From: Methanosarcina sp. UBA5
GTDB lineage: Archaea > Halobacteriota > Methanosarcinia > Methanosarcinales > Methanosarcinaceae
Direction: 5' to 3'
NCBI RefSeq assembly: GCF_002505485.1
Contig: NZ_DAVG01000092.1
Location: 1-10,154 of the forward strand
Length of the DNA stretch: 10,154 bases
The position numbers and the translations under genes are program-made. Position 1 is the first letter of the stretch, and each line of letters starts with the position of its first letter. Positions 1 to 6,945 of this stretch are shown here, in pieces. Below the pieces are notes generated by a model. The model had not been told where the DNA came from and searched no databases. It saw only the letters and a program-made list of their open reading frames with translations.

Positions 1-54
1 TTAAAAGGTTCTAAATTAAAAGACTCTAAATTAAAAGACTCTAAATTAAGATAG
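1..54. repeat. 15-bp tandem repeat, about 3.6 copies, cut by the window edge
   Basis: The unit TCTAAATTAAAAGAC occurs exactly at 10-24 and 25-39. A diverged third copy sits at 40-54, and a partial copy (TTAAAAGGT) precedes them at 1-9. The array may continue left of the window. Short AT-rich tandem repeats of this kind are common in Methanosarcina spacers, and no function can be read from it. Confidence 0.75.
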
Positions 55-375
55 ACGTTTGCTATACCAAGAAGATATATTCTGCTTTTCAGGATTTGGT
101 TCTTAAAATTGTATCGATTTCCAATCTGAATCTGACAGGCCTGCAAAATGACAGCAGTTTTAATGATAAAACATAATTATTCGAAAAGTAAGGCAAGATA
201 TGATCACAAATCTTGCTTTTACTAGTTAATTGATTCCAAGATAAGTCCCTTGTTTAACGGGAAATTTATTAATCGATGACAAATCGGAAACCAAAGTTTA
301 ATGAACATACTTTGGAACCGCAGCACTAGAAATATCGGTAAGGAAAGTCCTTACTGGTAAGAAGGATCTTCTGTA

Positions 376-417
376 TCTGCTTTTAATACGTGAGATTCTG
401 CTTTTAATACGTGAGAT
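376..417. repeat. Exact 21-bp tandem duplication
   Basis: Two perfect, directly adjacent copies of a 21-base unit lie at 376-396 and 397-417. The unit begins TCTGCTTTTAAT and ends ACGTGAGAT. Perfect identity suggests a recent slippage or unequal-recombination event. It lies about 100 bases beyond the stop codon of the minus-strand beta-helix gene. Confidence 0.85.
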
Positions 418-514
418 CCTCTTGCCTTAAACTTAACATTTTAATTTGCTTTCAATTTGGCATGTTAATTTTAATATTTTTTCGCTTTTTTATCAGTAAA
501 CTATATTTTCGAAG

Positions 515-1408
515 TTACTCTTCCTGAGCAGGAGGTTCCAAAAAAGCAACAATCGAAGCGTTCTGCGGTATAAGAGGAAGATAATCAACATAACCAGAAC
601 CTTCCAATCTATAAGGTTCGTCTGCAAAACCATCTCCATTATTATCGGAATGAGTCTGTGAGAAACCGTCACCTGAAGGGGTTACCCAGCAGTTACCACC
701 CAGAGAAGGGCCGCCTACAATGTTTATTCCAGTTATTTTTGTAGTGTTAAAGATGTTTACTGTTTCATCAGAGACATTTACGTTCACTGTATTGTTAAAA
801 ATATTATTAGTGATGATACATGGAGCATCAACAATATATAGTCCATTATCACAGCCTGTAATTCGATTTCCACTAACTGTCAGGGTTTCAAACATGAGAT
901 CAAAGGCGTATACTCCTGTTTCGCAGTTGCAAATCTCATTATTAAGAATAGACTCGCTTCCGCTGTACATATAAAAGCCAATATCTGCAGCCATACTAAA
1001 GTTAGATATTTTGTTATTTTGAGCCGTGCAGTAAAAAGCGCCGTTTGTACCTTCATTGCGGTCAAACGAGAAACAAATACCTGAAGATCTCCCTGGACCT
1101 CTTATGTCAAAATTTTTTATTGTAACGTTACTTTCATAAATATTGAAGGCGTTGTTTTTAGCTTTAATTATTGATTTATGTGGACTGCTTGACATTATAG
1201 TTAGATTTGCAGTTGAGATATCAATATCTCCATCGTATGTTCCAGGTTTTACAATTATTGTATCTCCGGAATGAGAGTTATTTACTGCTGTTTGAATCGA
1301 GTTTCCAGGCTCTACATAAATAGTTTCAGCAGAAGCACTGCAAGTGATAGCTTGAAGTGAAAGCAATACTGCTAATATCACCAACATAATTTTTTTTGTT
1401 TCCCGCAA
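515..1408 (-). CDS. Secreted right-handed parallel beta-helix (NosD-type) protein
   Basis: A 297-residue protein with an N-terminal export signal: KK followed by a hydrophobic stretch at about residues 7-22, and a plausible signal-peptidase site after ASA at residue 27. The mature part opens with IYVEPGNSIQTAVNNSHSGDTIIVKPGTYDG-like sequence, the usual first turn of the NosD/periplasmic copper-binding beta-helix family. Short helix rungs follow, rich in N-x-I-x-N patterns (TISGNRI-like, IITNNIF-like). The C-terminal part (SLGGNCW, DNNGDGFADEPYRL, VDYLPL) is the motif that closes many Methanosarcina NosD-like proteins. Several N-x-S/T sites could be glycosylated. It stops soon after, with no membrane anchor or S-layer domain, so it is probably released or held on the envelope by others. 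The reading begins at TTG with a GGGG tract upstream; an ATG at residue 8 (position 1387) is a possible alternative and keeps the signal peptide. The ligand is unknown. Confidence 0.8.
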   Translation of the reverse strand: MRETKKIMLVILAVLLSLQAITCSASAETIYVEPGNSIQTAVNNSHSGDTIIVKPGTYDGDIDISTANLTIMSSSPHKSIIKAKNNAFNIYESNVTIKNFDIRGPGRSSGICFSFDRNEGTNGAFYCTAQNNKISNFSMAADIGFYMYSGSESILNNEICNCETGVYAFDLMFETLTVSGNRITGCDNGLYIVDAPCIITNNIFNNTVNVNVSDETVNIFNTTKITGINIVGGPSLGGNCWVTPSGDGFSQTHSDNNGDGFADEPYRLEGSGYVDYLPLIPQNASIVAFLEPPAQEE

Positions 1409-2018
1409 GACAAAACCCCGATAAAGTTCTCTAGTACTGATGAAATCCCTGTATTGATGAAATTTCTTAGTCTATTCGCTTTGATTTAGCTTCAAGAACT
1501 TAGTTATCATCAAGAATCTAGTTGATTATCAAATAACTAGTTATCCAGAATTTAATTAATTCTCAAGTAATTAATATTCAAATTCTCAGATTTGTAATCT
1601 AATTTAATTACTATCCGAGCTGCAGTACTTTATTAGAGAGGATAAACGTTTTGAGCTGTTCACTATAGATGACAACTTCAGTCTGTAAGATATAAATAAT
1701 ATATAATTTTTCCTATTTATTCCCTCATATCTACTAATGTTGTTTTAAATAATCTTAAGTACTCATTATTTCACTATATTTCCACCCAGTAACATCAATT
1801 TTAATTTAACAATTATCTCAATTGGGCTAATTCCAGCCTTTGAATCCCAACAATTCTTCAGCTGGCTTATTCTTTTGTTTAATTGCAGGAAATTACCGGA
1901 AGCAAGAGAGCCAGAAGACTATATAAAAAATAACTGAACTGTAAGATAAATATTTATAGTCAGTGAAAGTAGCTTATATCAACAAAAAAAATAAAAAATT
2001 TCATAGTGGGGGAAAAAC
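1409..2018. other. Divergent 610-base AT-rich spacer
   Basis: This spacer separates the minus-strand beta-helix gene from the plus-strand DUF1699 gene. I see no gene in it. It contains a perfect 12-bp palindrome, ATAACTAGTTAT, at 1533-1544, and a run of degenerate TTAATTAAT-like words around 1545-1620 that can pair with one another. The stretch at 1686-1710 is rich in ATATAA words and could hold a promoter for the minus-strand gene, but no single box stands out. Confidence 0.5.
1920..1927 (+). promoter_or_regulatory. Candidate TATA box for the DUF1699 gene
   Basis: TATATAAA lies about 92 bases before the DUF1699 start codon, preceded by a purine-rich stretch (CCAGAAG) that could act as a BRE. 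Transcription would start near 1947, giving a leader of roughly 70 bases. A second AT-rich word (ATATTTATAG at about 1949-1958) is an alternative. This is judged from position and consensus only. Confidence 0.35.
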
Positions 2019-2426
2019 ATGAAAATCAGAGTCGTTAGCTCAAGAGAAGAAATCTTTACATTAAATCCTAATGAGCGCATTGTTCACCTGGCTTTCAGGC
2101 CTTCGAACAAGGATGTATTTGGACTGGTTGAAACCTGCCCGAAGATTGATGTAATCCAGTTACCTAAATCCTACATGGGCACAATCTCAAGGTCCATAGA
2201 GATGTTCCTTGAAATGCAAAAAATCCAGCTTATCGAAGGTGATGTCTGGGGCCATAGGAAAGACATTAATGAATACTACACCGTTCCATCCTCAGTTATT
2301 GAGAAAATAAAAGAAATGAAAATCGAAGGTAAATCCAATGAAGATATTGAAGCAAAGGTTTCAAGGGAAAACAAAATCAATCCTGAAATGGTTGCTTATA
2401 TCATGAACAAGGAAGCTCCTGCCTGA
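2019..2426 (+). CDS. DUF1699-family protein of unknown function
   Basis: A 135-residue cytoplasmic protein without signal peptide or membrane segments. The opening MKIRVVSSREEI and the following L-N-P-N-E-R-I-V-H-L-AFRPS stretch, then a block around CPKIDVIQLPKSYMGTISRSIEMFLEMQKI, match what I remember of DUF1699, a family found largely in Methanosarcina and relatives, often in several paralogues. The C-terminal third (about residues 85-132) is charged and helical, with a short repeat-like K-I-K-E-M-K-I-E-G-K-S-N-E-D-I-E pattern that could be a small helix-turn-helix-like or dimerisation element; this last point is inference. The start is ATG with a purine run, GTGGGGG, six bases upstream. 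It stands alone, with no same-strand neighbour close by. No biochemical role is known to me. Confidence 0.8.
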   Translation: MKIRVVSSREEIFTLNPNERIVHLAFRPSNKDVFGLVETCPKIDVIQLPKSYMGTISRSIEMFLEMQKIQLIEGDVWGHRKDINEYYTVPSSVIEKIKEMKIEGKSNEDIEAKVSRENKINPEMVAYIMNKEAPA

Positions 2427-2734
2427 GTTCGTACACGATAAAATATCTTTAAATTTTTCACTGGAGATTTGACCATACCCAGAAATAGTCAGAAAGGTCT
2501 CAGGCCTTTCAGGGACATACGTTTATTCCCTGATCTCCAGCTTAAGTTTTCCATTTACAGAGGCTCTGGAAAGTTCCCTGGCTTAAAATTTAGCCTATAT
2601 TTCCCACTTCAGGGAATTCTACAGGGACATTTTCCTTTTTCTCACTGCAACGTTTTACCATTTTTTGTTGAAATTTTTAATTGAACATTTAATTCTTTCA
2701 ATCCTGTATCTGTTCAAAAAAGTCCAGTACCTGT
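2427..2734. other. Convergent spacer with nested inverted repeats
   Basis: This spacer lies between two convergent genes and so forms the 3' flank of both. Plus-strand T-tracts at about 2663-2679 fit a terminator for the DUF1699 gene. For the opposite strand, see the minus-strand T-tracts just after 2735. Between them, 2461-2627 holds several complementary words: CTGGAGAT (2461-2468) with ATCTCCAG (2533-2540), TCAGGGA (2509-2515) with TCCCTGA (2527-2533), and TTCCCTG (2574-2580) with CAGGGAA (2610-2616), plus another CAGGGA at 2622-2627. A 71-codon open frame on the plus strand from 2469 has no ribosome-binding site and no recognisable protein features, so I leave it out. Confidence 0.55.
2699..2734 (-). 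terminator. T-rich terminator of the kinase-phosphatase gene
   Basis: Immediately after the stop codon, the minus strand reads two T tracts of five and six bases about 17 bases apart. They sit inside an imperfect direct repeat (CTGTT-pyrimidine-AAAAA-GT on the plus strand). Archaeal termination uses T-rich tracts on the coding strand, with no need for a hairpin, so the fit is good, though based on composition only. Confidence 0.45.
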
Positions 2735-3934
2735 TTAAAAAGTAGGTTTTGGAATCTTGATCTCCTTACTATGAAACCCGTTTTCGTCGAGTGTAATAAT
2801 TCTCAGAAAACCTTTTTTTTCAGGGCATAGGTTGAATGTTCTTCCGTTCTCAATGGGAAAATTTTCAGGATTTCTATGGCCGTGAACCTGGTAAGTGTTC
2901 TCATTCGTGTTTTTGTTGAAACTTGCAGCAACCAGATATACATCTTCGGGCTCGCCCACGCCGTTAATCATCTGATCGGCTCCGACAAAAACCAGATTTT
3001 CAGGAAGGCTGCTCAGGCCTCCGTGAGTTACGAGCACGTACCTATTATAAAATTTATAATAAATACATGGATTTAATTTTTTATGTAAATTGAGAACATA
3101 ATTTTTTGTAACGCCTGCCAGCTTCATTTCTGGCACATAATATCGAGTATCTGCAAACTCGGAGACCTGGGTTTGTTCTTCACCTTCTACCAGCCTGCAA
3201 AAACTTTTTTCGTGGTCTCCTTCGAGCAGGATTACATTATCCCTGCACATAACGGAGGTCAGAAACTTAATAATTTCAGCATTATCAGCATTTTCAACTC
3301 CGCTGCCTGTGTAATCTCCCAGGAAGATATACAGGTCGCTGTCGTTTAACCCGCATGCAAGATATTGCATAAGAGCCTTGTAATTTCCAGCTATATCGCC
3401 GATGTGATGGATTTTTCTGTAGTGGGAAAAATCAAAAGGCTTGTACCGAATTTTTTCATAAAATTCTTGCGGCTTTATTACCGTAACAAATGACGGCACC
3501 GTTTGCCTATTTATTATGGAGTACAGTTCGTCAATTACAGTTTCAGGCACAATTTCGTATTCAGGCCTTTTTCTGTTTCGCTCCTTTGCAATTTCAAGAG
3601 GAATCTCGGAAAAATCAACACAGATAGCTGTATACCTGTAAGTTCTGATAAGCTTCCTGTATTTCGCAATATCTGCATTTCCGGCATTCGTCGCGTCGAG
3701 AACTGTGAAATCCCCATCTTCCATACGGGATTTAATGAGAGAGTAAATAAGTCCCCAGACCCGATGATTAATTTTTTGAGAGATTATAGGTCTTCCGGTA
3801 ACAGAGAGTACAGGCGGCTTAAGGAGTAGCCGAACACTGTCTGAAGAGATGGTGTAAGGCTCAAGGTTATTTTCCCTGACAAAAGTTGATTTGCCGGAGC
3901 CAGGTATTCCTCTCAAAAACACCAGAGACCTCAT
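2735..3934 (-). CDS. Polynucleotide-kinase-like P-loop domain fused to calcineurin-type phosphatase domain
   Basis: A 399-residue two-domain protein. The N-terminal domain has the polynucleotide-kinase signatures in order: Walker A GIPGSGKS at 9-16, S-x-D-x-x-R at 30-35 (D32, R35), VLDATN at 78-83, and the lid ERNRKRP at 118-124. The second domain (about 175-395) follows the metallophosphoesterase order with GDIAGN 179-184, LGDYTGSG 205-212, EGDHE 238-242, VTHGG 302-306 and VHGHR 350-354. Families of this layout phosphorylate 5'-OH and remove 3' or 2',3'-cyclic phosphates from RNA or DNA ends; that role is inferred. The usual GDIHG histidine is Ala182, the D-R of GDxxDRG is Gly-Ser, and the usual GNHE asparagine is Asp240, so the phosphatase may be weak, altered or inactive. 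I choose ATG at 3934 because GAGGT lies five bases before it; an in-frame TTG at 3946 is less well supported. No ligase gene is adjacent. Confidence 0.8.
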   Translation of the reverse strand: MRSLVFLRGIPGSGKSTFVRENNLEPYTISSDSVRLLLKPPVLSVTGRPIISQKINHRVWGLIYSLIKSRMEDGDFTVLDATNAGNADIAKYRKLIRTYRYTAICVDFSEIPLEIAKERNRKRPEYEIVPETVIDELYSIINRQTVPSFVTVIKPQEFYEKIRYKPFDFSHYRKIHHIGDIAGNYKALMQYLACGLNDSDLYIFLGDYTGSGVENADNAEIIKFLTSVMCRDNVILLEGDHEKSFCRLVEGEEQTQVSEFADTRYYVPEMKLAGVTKNYVLNLHKKLNPCIYYKFYNRYVLVTHGGLSSLPENLVFVGADQMINGVGEPEDVYLVAASFNKNTNENTYQVHGHRNPENFPIENGRTFNLCPEKKGFLRIITLDENGFHSKEIKIPKPTF

Positions 3935-3987
3935 ATCATACCTCAATACCCTATATGCTAGTGATACCTGAATTAATATTACTACTG

Positions 3988-4000
3988 ATTTTTATAATAT
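3988..4000 (+). promoter_or_regulatory. Candidate TATA-like box in the divergent spacer
   Basis: ATTTTTATAATAT lies in the 234-base spacer between the minus-strand kinase-phosphatase gene and the plus-strand FAD/Rieske gene. If used on the plus strand, transcription would begin near 4020-4030 and leave a leader of about 140 bases before the oxidoreductase start, enough for the small open frame at 4053. The call rests on composition and position alone. Confidence 0.3.
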
Positions 4001-4052
4001 TTAATTAGATAATTTTATGGTATCTATTCTCAAATAGGTACAGGGGAGAATC

Positions 4053-4163
4053 GTGGATAGGGAGTTTACGAGATGCAAGCTAATCTCTGGGGTTTTGCTA
4101 CTTAACGGGCATGACCGCAAGAAAGACACAGGTACGCGGGACTCCTCCAGATTTTTATGGTGA
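4053..4163 (+). CDS. Possible 36-residue leader peptide
   Basis: A GTG start preceded by GGGGAG opens a frame of 36 codons with no internal stop. It ends at a TGA that sits inside the ATGGTGA just before the chosen start of the FAD/Rieske gene. The predicted peptide is basic, with one cysteine, and begins VDREFTRCKLISGVLLLNG. I do not recognise it. The close abutment to the next gene's ribosome-binding site would allow translational coupling. A chance open frame of this length is quite possible, so confidence is low. Confidence 0.2.
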   Translation: MDREFTRCKLISGVLLLNGHDRKKDTGTRDSSRFLW

Positions 4164-4168
4164 AATAT

Positions 4169-5710
4169 ATGACAAACCACAAGGAAATCGATTATATCCT
4201 GCCTGGCAGGGCAGAATCTTACTGGATGGCAACCACGCCTGAATCCAGATATCCTCCTCTTTCCGGAGATGTTCGCGTGGATGTAGCAATTTTAGGGGGT
4301 GGGATGGTGGGCATTACAACTGCCTACCTTTTAAAGGAAGCAGGAGTGCCGTCGGTGGCAGTGATCGAGGCGGATCGAATTATTACAGGAGTTACAGGTC
4401 ACACGACTGCAAAAGTCACCTCTCAGCACAGCCTGATCTATGATCGCCTGATTTCAAAATTTGGAAAAGAACAGGCGCAACAGTACGCAGAATCCAATCA
4501 GGCAGCCATAGAAAAGATAGCTTCTATCGTAAGCTCAAAAAGCATAGCCTGTGACTTTGTCCGTAAGCCAGCTTATGTTTATGCCGGCTCTGAAGAATCA
4601 GTTGGAAATATCCATAACGAGGTCGATGCAGCTCAAAGCCTTGGGCTCCCGGCTTCATTCAAAGCTGACCTGCAGCTACCTTTTAAAACATACGGCGCAG
4701 TTCGTTTCGGCAATCAGGCGCAATTTCATCCCAGAAAATACCTCTGTGCTCTTGCAAGGGAGATTGAGGGAGACGGCTGCCATATTTTTGAAAAGACGAG
4801 AGCATTAAAGATTGAAGGGGATGGCCCTGTAAATATAACAACGGATAAGGGAACAATTAAAGCACAAAAGGTTATCCAGGCAACCCATTTCCCAATTCAC
4901 GATAAACCCGGAATGCTGTTCCAGCGCCTTTACCAGTCCCGTTCATACGTACTCGGGTTTCGTATTGAAGAGCCTTTCCCGCAGGGAATGTTTATTAGTG
5001 CCGAGGAGCCTGTCAGATCTCTACGTTCCCAGCCTGCCGAGGAAGGTGAACTAATACTTGTATCAGGGGAAGGACACAGGACCGGAGAGGGAAACGAAAT
5101 TGACCATTATATAAACCTTGAGAAATGGATCAGGTTGGTCTACTCGGTCAATTCCATTGATTACCATTGGTCAACCCAGGATGTCATAACCGTTGATCAC
5201 GTTCCTTACATTGGCCGGCTAACCTCAGATAACGAAAACATGTTTATTGCAACAGGGTTTAGGAAATGGGGCATGACCACAGGTACAGTTGCAGCAATGA
5301 TTCTTACAGATATGATCCTTGGGCAGTCTAACCCTTGGGAAGAGGTCTATAACCCTTCGCGATTCAAACCTCTTGAATCGGCTAAAACCTTCTTTTCTCA
5401 GGTTGCTGAAGCGACTAAAGGCCTTGTGGGAGATCGAATAATTCCTGTTCATGAAAAAGCTTCGCAGATTTTGCCTGGAGAAGGTGCAATTGTCAAAATC
5501 GAAGGTGAAAAGGTTGCAGCATACAGGGATGAGGCAGGAGTGCTCCATAAGCTTGATCCTTCCTGCAGGCACATGGGATGTATTGTTTCCTGGAATAATG
5601 CAGAAAAGACCTGGGACTGTCCGTGTCACGGCTCCCGCTATAGTGCAAAGGGGGAGGTAATCAAAAGCCCTGCAGTGTACGGGCTTCTGGAAAAGAAAGC
5701 AAATGAGTAA
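4169..5710 (+). CDS. FAD-dependent oxidoreductase (DAO fold) with C-terminal Rieske [2Fe-2S] domain
   Basis: A 513-residue soluble protein. The N-terminal half is a D-amino-acid-oxidase-type FAD domain: beta strand VDVAILGGGMVG with the dinucleotide-binding GxGxxG at 43-48, and an acidic residue at the end of the second strand (VIEADR, E67) for the FAD ribose. A conserved GVTGHTTAKVT block follows at 74-84. The FAD-closing segment near DHVPYIGRL...NMFIATGFRKWGMTTG is also present. The last 90 residues are a Rieske domain: C466-x-H468 and C484-x-x-H487 bind the cluster, and C471 and C486 occupy the disulfide positions of bc1-type Rieske proteins. The same layout is found in Bacillus YhfW-like proteins, whose substrate is not settled. 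I choose ATG 4169 over 4157 because GGTGA sits just before it. A TauE-like permease gene follows 248 bases downstream on the same strand. The substrate is unknown. Confidence 0.85.
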   Translation: MTNHKEIDYILPGRAESYWMATTPESRYPPLSGDVRVDVAILGGGMVGITTAYLLKEAGVPSVAVIEADRIITGVTGHTTAKVTSQHSLIYDRLISKFGKEQAQQYAESNQAAIEKIASIVSSKSIACDFVRKPAYVYAGSEESVGNIHNEVDAAQSLGLPASFKADLQLPFKTYGAVRFGNQAQFHPRKYLCALAREIEGDGCHIFEKTRALKIEGDGPVNITTDKGTIKAQKVIQATHFPIHDKPGMLFQRLYQSRSYVLGFRIEEPFPQGMFISAEEPVRSLRSQPAEEGELILVSGEGHRTGEGNEIDHYINLEKWIRLVYSVNSIDYHWSTQDVITVDHVPYIGRLTSDNENMFIATGFRKWGMTTGTVAAMILTDMILGQSNPWEEVYNPSRFKPLESAKTFFSQVAEATKGLVGDRIIPVHEKASQILPGEGAIVKIEGEKVAAYRDEAGVLHKLDPSCRHMGCIVSWNNAEKTWDCPCHGSRYSAKGEVIKSPAVYGLLEKKANE

Positions 5711-5770
5711 AACTGATATCAAGATAATCAGAAGACTTATGATAAAAAGGTTCATGTGGGAGAAAGTAAT

Positions 5771-5784
5771 AGTCCAGATGGACT
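5771..5784 (+). other. Short hairpin after the FAD/Rieske gene
   Basis: AGTCC and GGACT form a 5-bp stem around a 4-base loop, about 60 bases after the stop codon. No T-tract follows directly; the nearest (TTTTTG) is some 45 bases later. It is weak as a terminator. The rest of 5711-5958 is AT-rich, and I see no gene in it. Confidence 0.25.
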
Positions 5785-5958
5785 GAGATAATTAACAGAA
5801 GAGCACTCCGCCTCTTAAACATCAAAATTTTTGTTAGATACTTTAATTAACTCATAGATTAATGCATATCTAAGGAAAAAAGGACAAATTTCTTCTTTTA
5901 TTGGGAGAAAAGTAGCAAGGCCTCAGGTAAATTATAAGTAAATTCTACTTGACTGGAA

Positions 5959-6789
5959 ATGACTCCTACAGACCCTCTTTATCTTGGTATCCTTATTCTC
6001 ACAGGTTTTTTTACGGGTATTGTCTCGGGCATGCTCGGTATTGGTGGAGGCTTTATCATGTCTCCTGTTCAGTACTGGCTTTTGCAGGAGACCGGTCTCC
6101 AGCATGACATTGCAATAAGGATAGCTTTTGGGACAACCCTTTTTGTGGTTTTGCTAAATGCCATTAATGTTGCTCATATTTACCATCAAAAGAATGCAGT
6201 ACTTTGGAAACAGGCAACAATAATAGGGGTTTTCGGATCAATCTTCAGTTTTGTGGGAGCAGCTGTAGCTTCTTACTTACCGGCTTCTACCCTTAGCAAA
6301 ATTTTTGGAATTGTAGTTCTAATTGGTGCAATTAGAACTTATTTGACTTCTGCTGTTACAGAAAAAGAATATATTAGCTCTAATCCATTACCTTATGTAT
6401 TTTCAGGTATTTTCATAGGCTTTTTTTCTGGTCTTTTAGGGCTTGGAGGAGGAGTGATTGGAATTCCAATCATGCTAATTTATCTTCATTTAGATATGAG
6501 AAAAGCCGTAGGAACCTCAGCCGCAGTAATAATCTTTACTTCTTTTAGTGGATCAATCGGATATATAATCAATGGCTGGGAAAAGGCCGGACTCCCTCCT
6601 TATTCTATTGGATATATAAATCTTCTAAATTGGATTTTACTCGCATTTCCGGCGTTTCTTGCAGCACGAAATGGGGCGAAAATTGCCCATCTTATAGACC
6701 CCGAACATTTGAAGCATCTTTTTATAATTTTAATGATCTATATAGGGCTGAAAATGATAGGAGTTATTGATCGTATCTTTACATATTGA
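5959..6789 (+). CDS. TauE/SafE-family membrane transport protein
   Basis: A 276-residue polytopic membrane protein with about eight hydrophobic segments. It is built from two repeated halves, each opening with the family's glycine motif: GMLGIGGG at 24-31 and GLLGLGGG at 158-165, each followed by a proline (SP, IP). A KAVGTSAAVI stretch lies at 182-191; the equivalent in the first half is RIAFGTTLFV. The family (formerly DUF81) moves small anions such as sulfite, sulfoacetate or sulfonates across the cytoplasmic membrane, usually outward. The substrate here cannot be read from sequence. The start is fixed by an in-frame TGA two codons upstream of the ATG; the ribosome-binding site is poor, which suggests a leaderless or weakly translated message. 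It follows the FAD/Rieske gene but is too far away to assume one operon, and it is convergent with modC. Confidence 0.85.
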   Translation: MTPTDPLYLGILILTGFFTGIVSGMLGIGGGFIMSPVQYWLLQETGLQHDIAIRIAFGTTLFVVLLNAINVAHIYHQKNAVLWKQATIIGVFGSIFSFVGAAVASYLPASTLSKIFGIVVLIGAIRTYLTSAVTEKEYISSNPLPYVFSGIFIGFFSGLLGLGGGVIGIPIMLIYLHLDMRKAVGTSAAVIIFTSFSGSIGYIINGWEKAGLPPYSIGYINLLNWILLAFPAFLAARNGAKIAHLIDPEHLKHLFIILMIYIGLKMIGVIDRIFTY

Positions 6790-6806
6790 GCTCATTGCAA
6801 AGCCGA

Positions 6807-6829
6807 TTTTACTCTCAAAATGAGTAAAG
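6807..6829. terminator. Hairpin in the convergent spacer between the TauE-like gene and modC
   Basis: TTTACTC (6808-6814) and GAGTAAA (6822-6828) form a perfect 7-bp stem with a 7-base loop, 18 bases after the TauE-like stop codon and between two convergent genes. As a symmetric element it could serve either strand. Plus-strand T's are few after it, so it may help RNA stability rather than termination. Confidence 0.4.
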
Positions 6830-6945
6830 TTTCAGAACTATTTTCCATGATCTAGAACTCAATTGATTATTCAGAATGCGAGATTCAGAGAAGTAATTTT
6901 GAGTTTTGGGATCAGCTCCATATCTAAATACTGTTATTTATTGAG

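Larger units (their letters stand above)
1..514. other. Gene-free AT-rich spacer with short repeats and hairpins
   Basis: No convincing gene is seen here on either strand. The stretch holds a 15-bp tandem repeat at its left edge, an exact 21-bp tandem duplication at 376-417, and two hairpin-forming inverted repeats: GCAAGAT/ATCTTGC at 193-199 and 210-216 (extendable outward with a G-U pair and more A-T pairs), and GTAAGGA/TCCTTAC at 338-344 and 348-354 with a 3-base loop. T-rich tracts near 471-497 run on the plus strand and could end plus-strand transcription entering from the left. They do not look like a terminator for the minus-strand gene that ends at 515. Confidence 0.6.

Noticed and set aside
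1..54. CRISPR array at the left edge
   Set aside because: The units are 15 bp and directly adjacent with no unique spacers, so this is a simple tandem repeat.
2469..2684. 71-codon open frame on the plus strand in the convergent spacer
   Set aside because: It has a TTG start without a ribosome-binding site, low-complexity content that follows the inverted repeats, and no domain signal. The structured-repeat explanation fits better.
3947..4168. tRNA or structured RNA in the GC-richer leader of the FAD/Rieske gene
   Set aside because: I looked for a cloverleaf, a T-loop and a CCA end and found none; only a 5-bp hairpin (GAGAT/ATCTC near 4070-4088) is present.
5225..5755. 176-codon open frame on the minus strand opposite the FAD/Rieske gene
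   Set aside because: It is antisense to a gene with clear motifs, has cysteine- and arginine-rich shadow composition, and has no matching family features.
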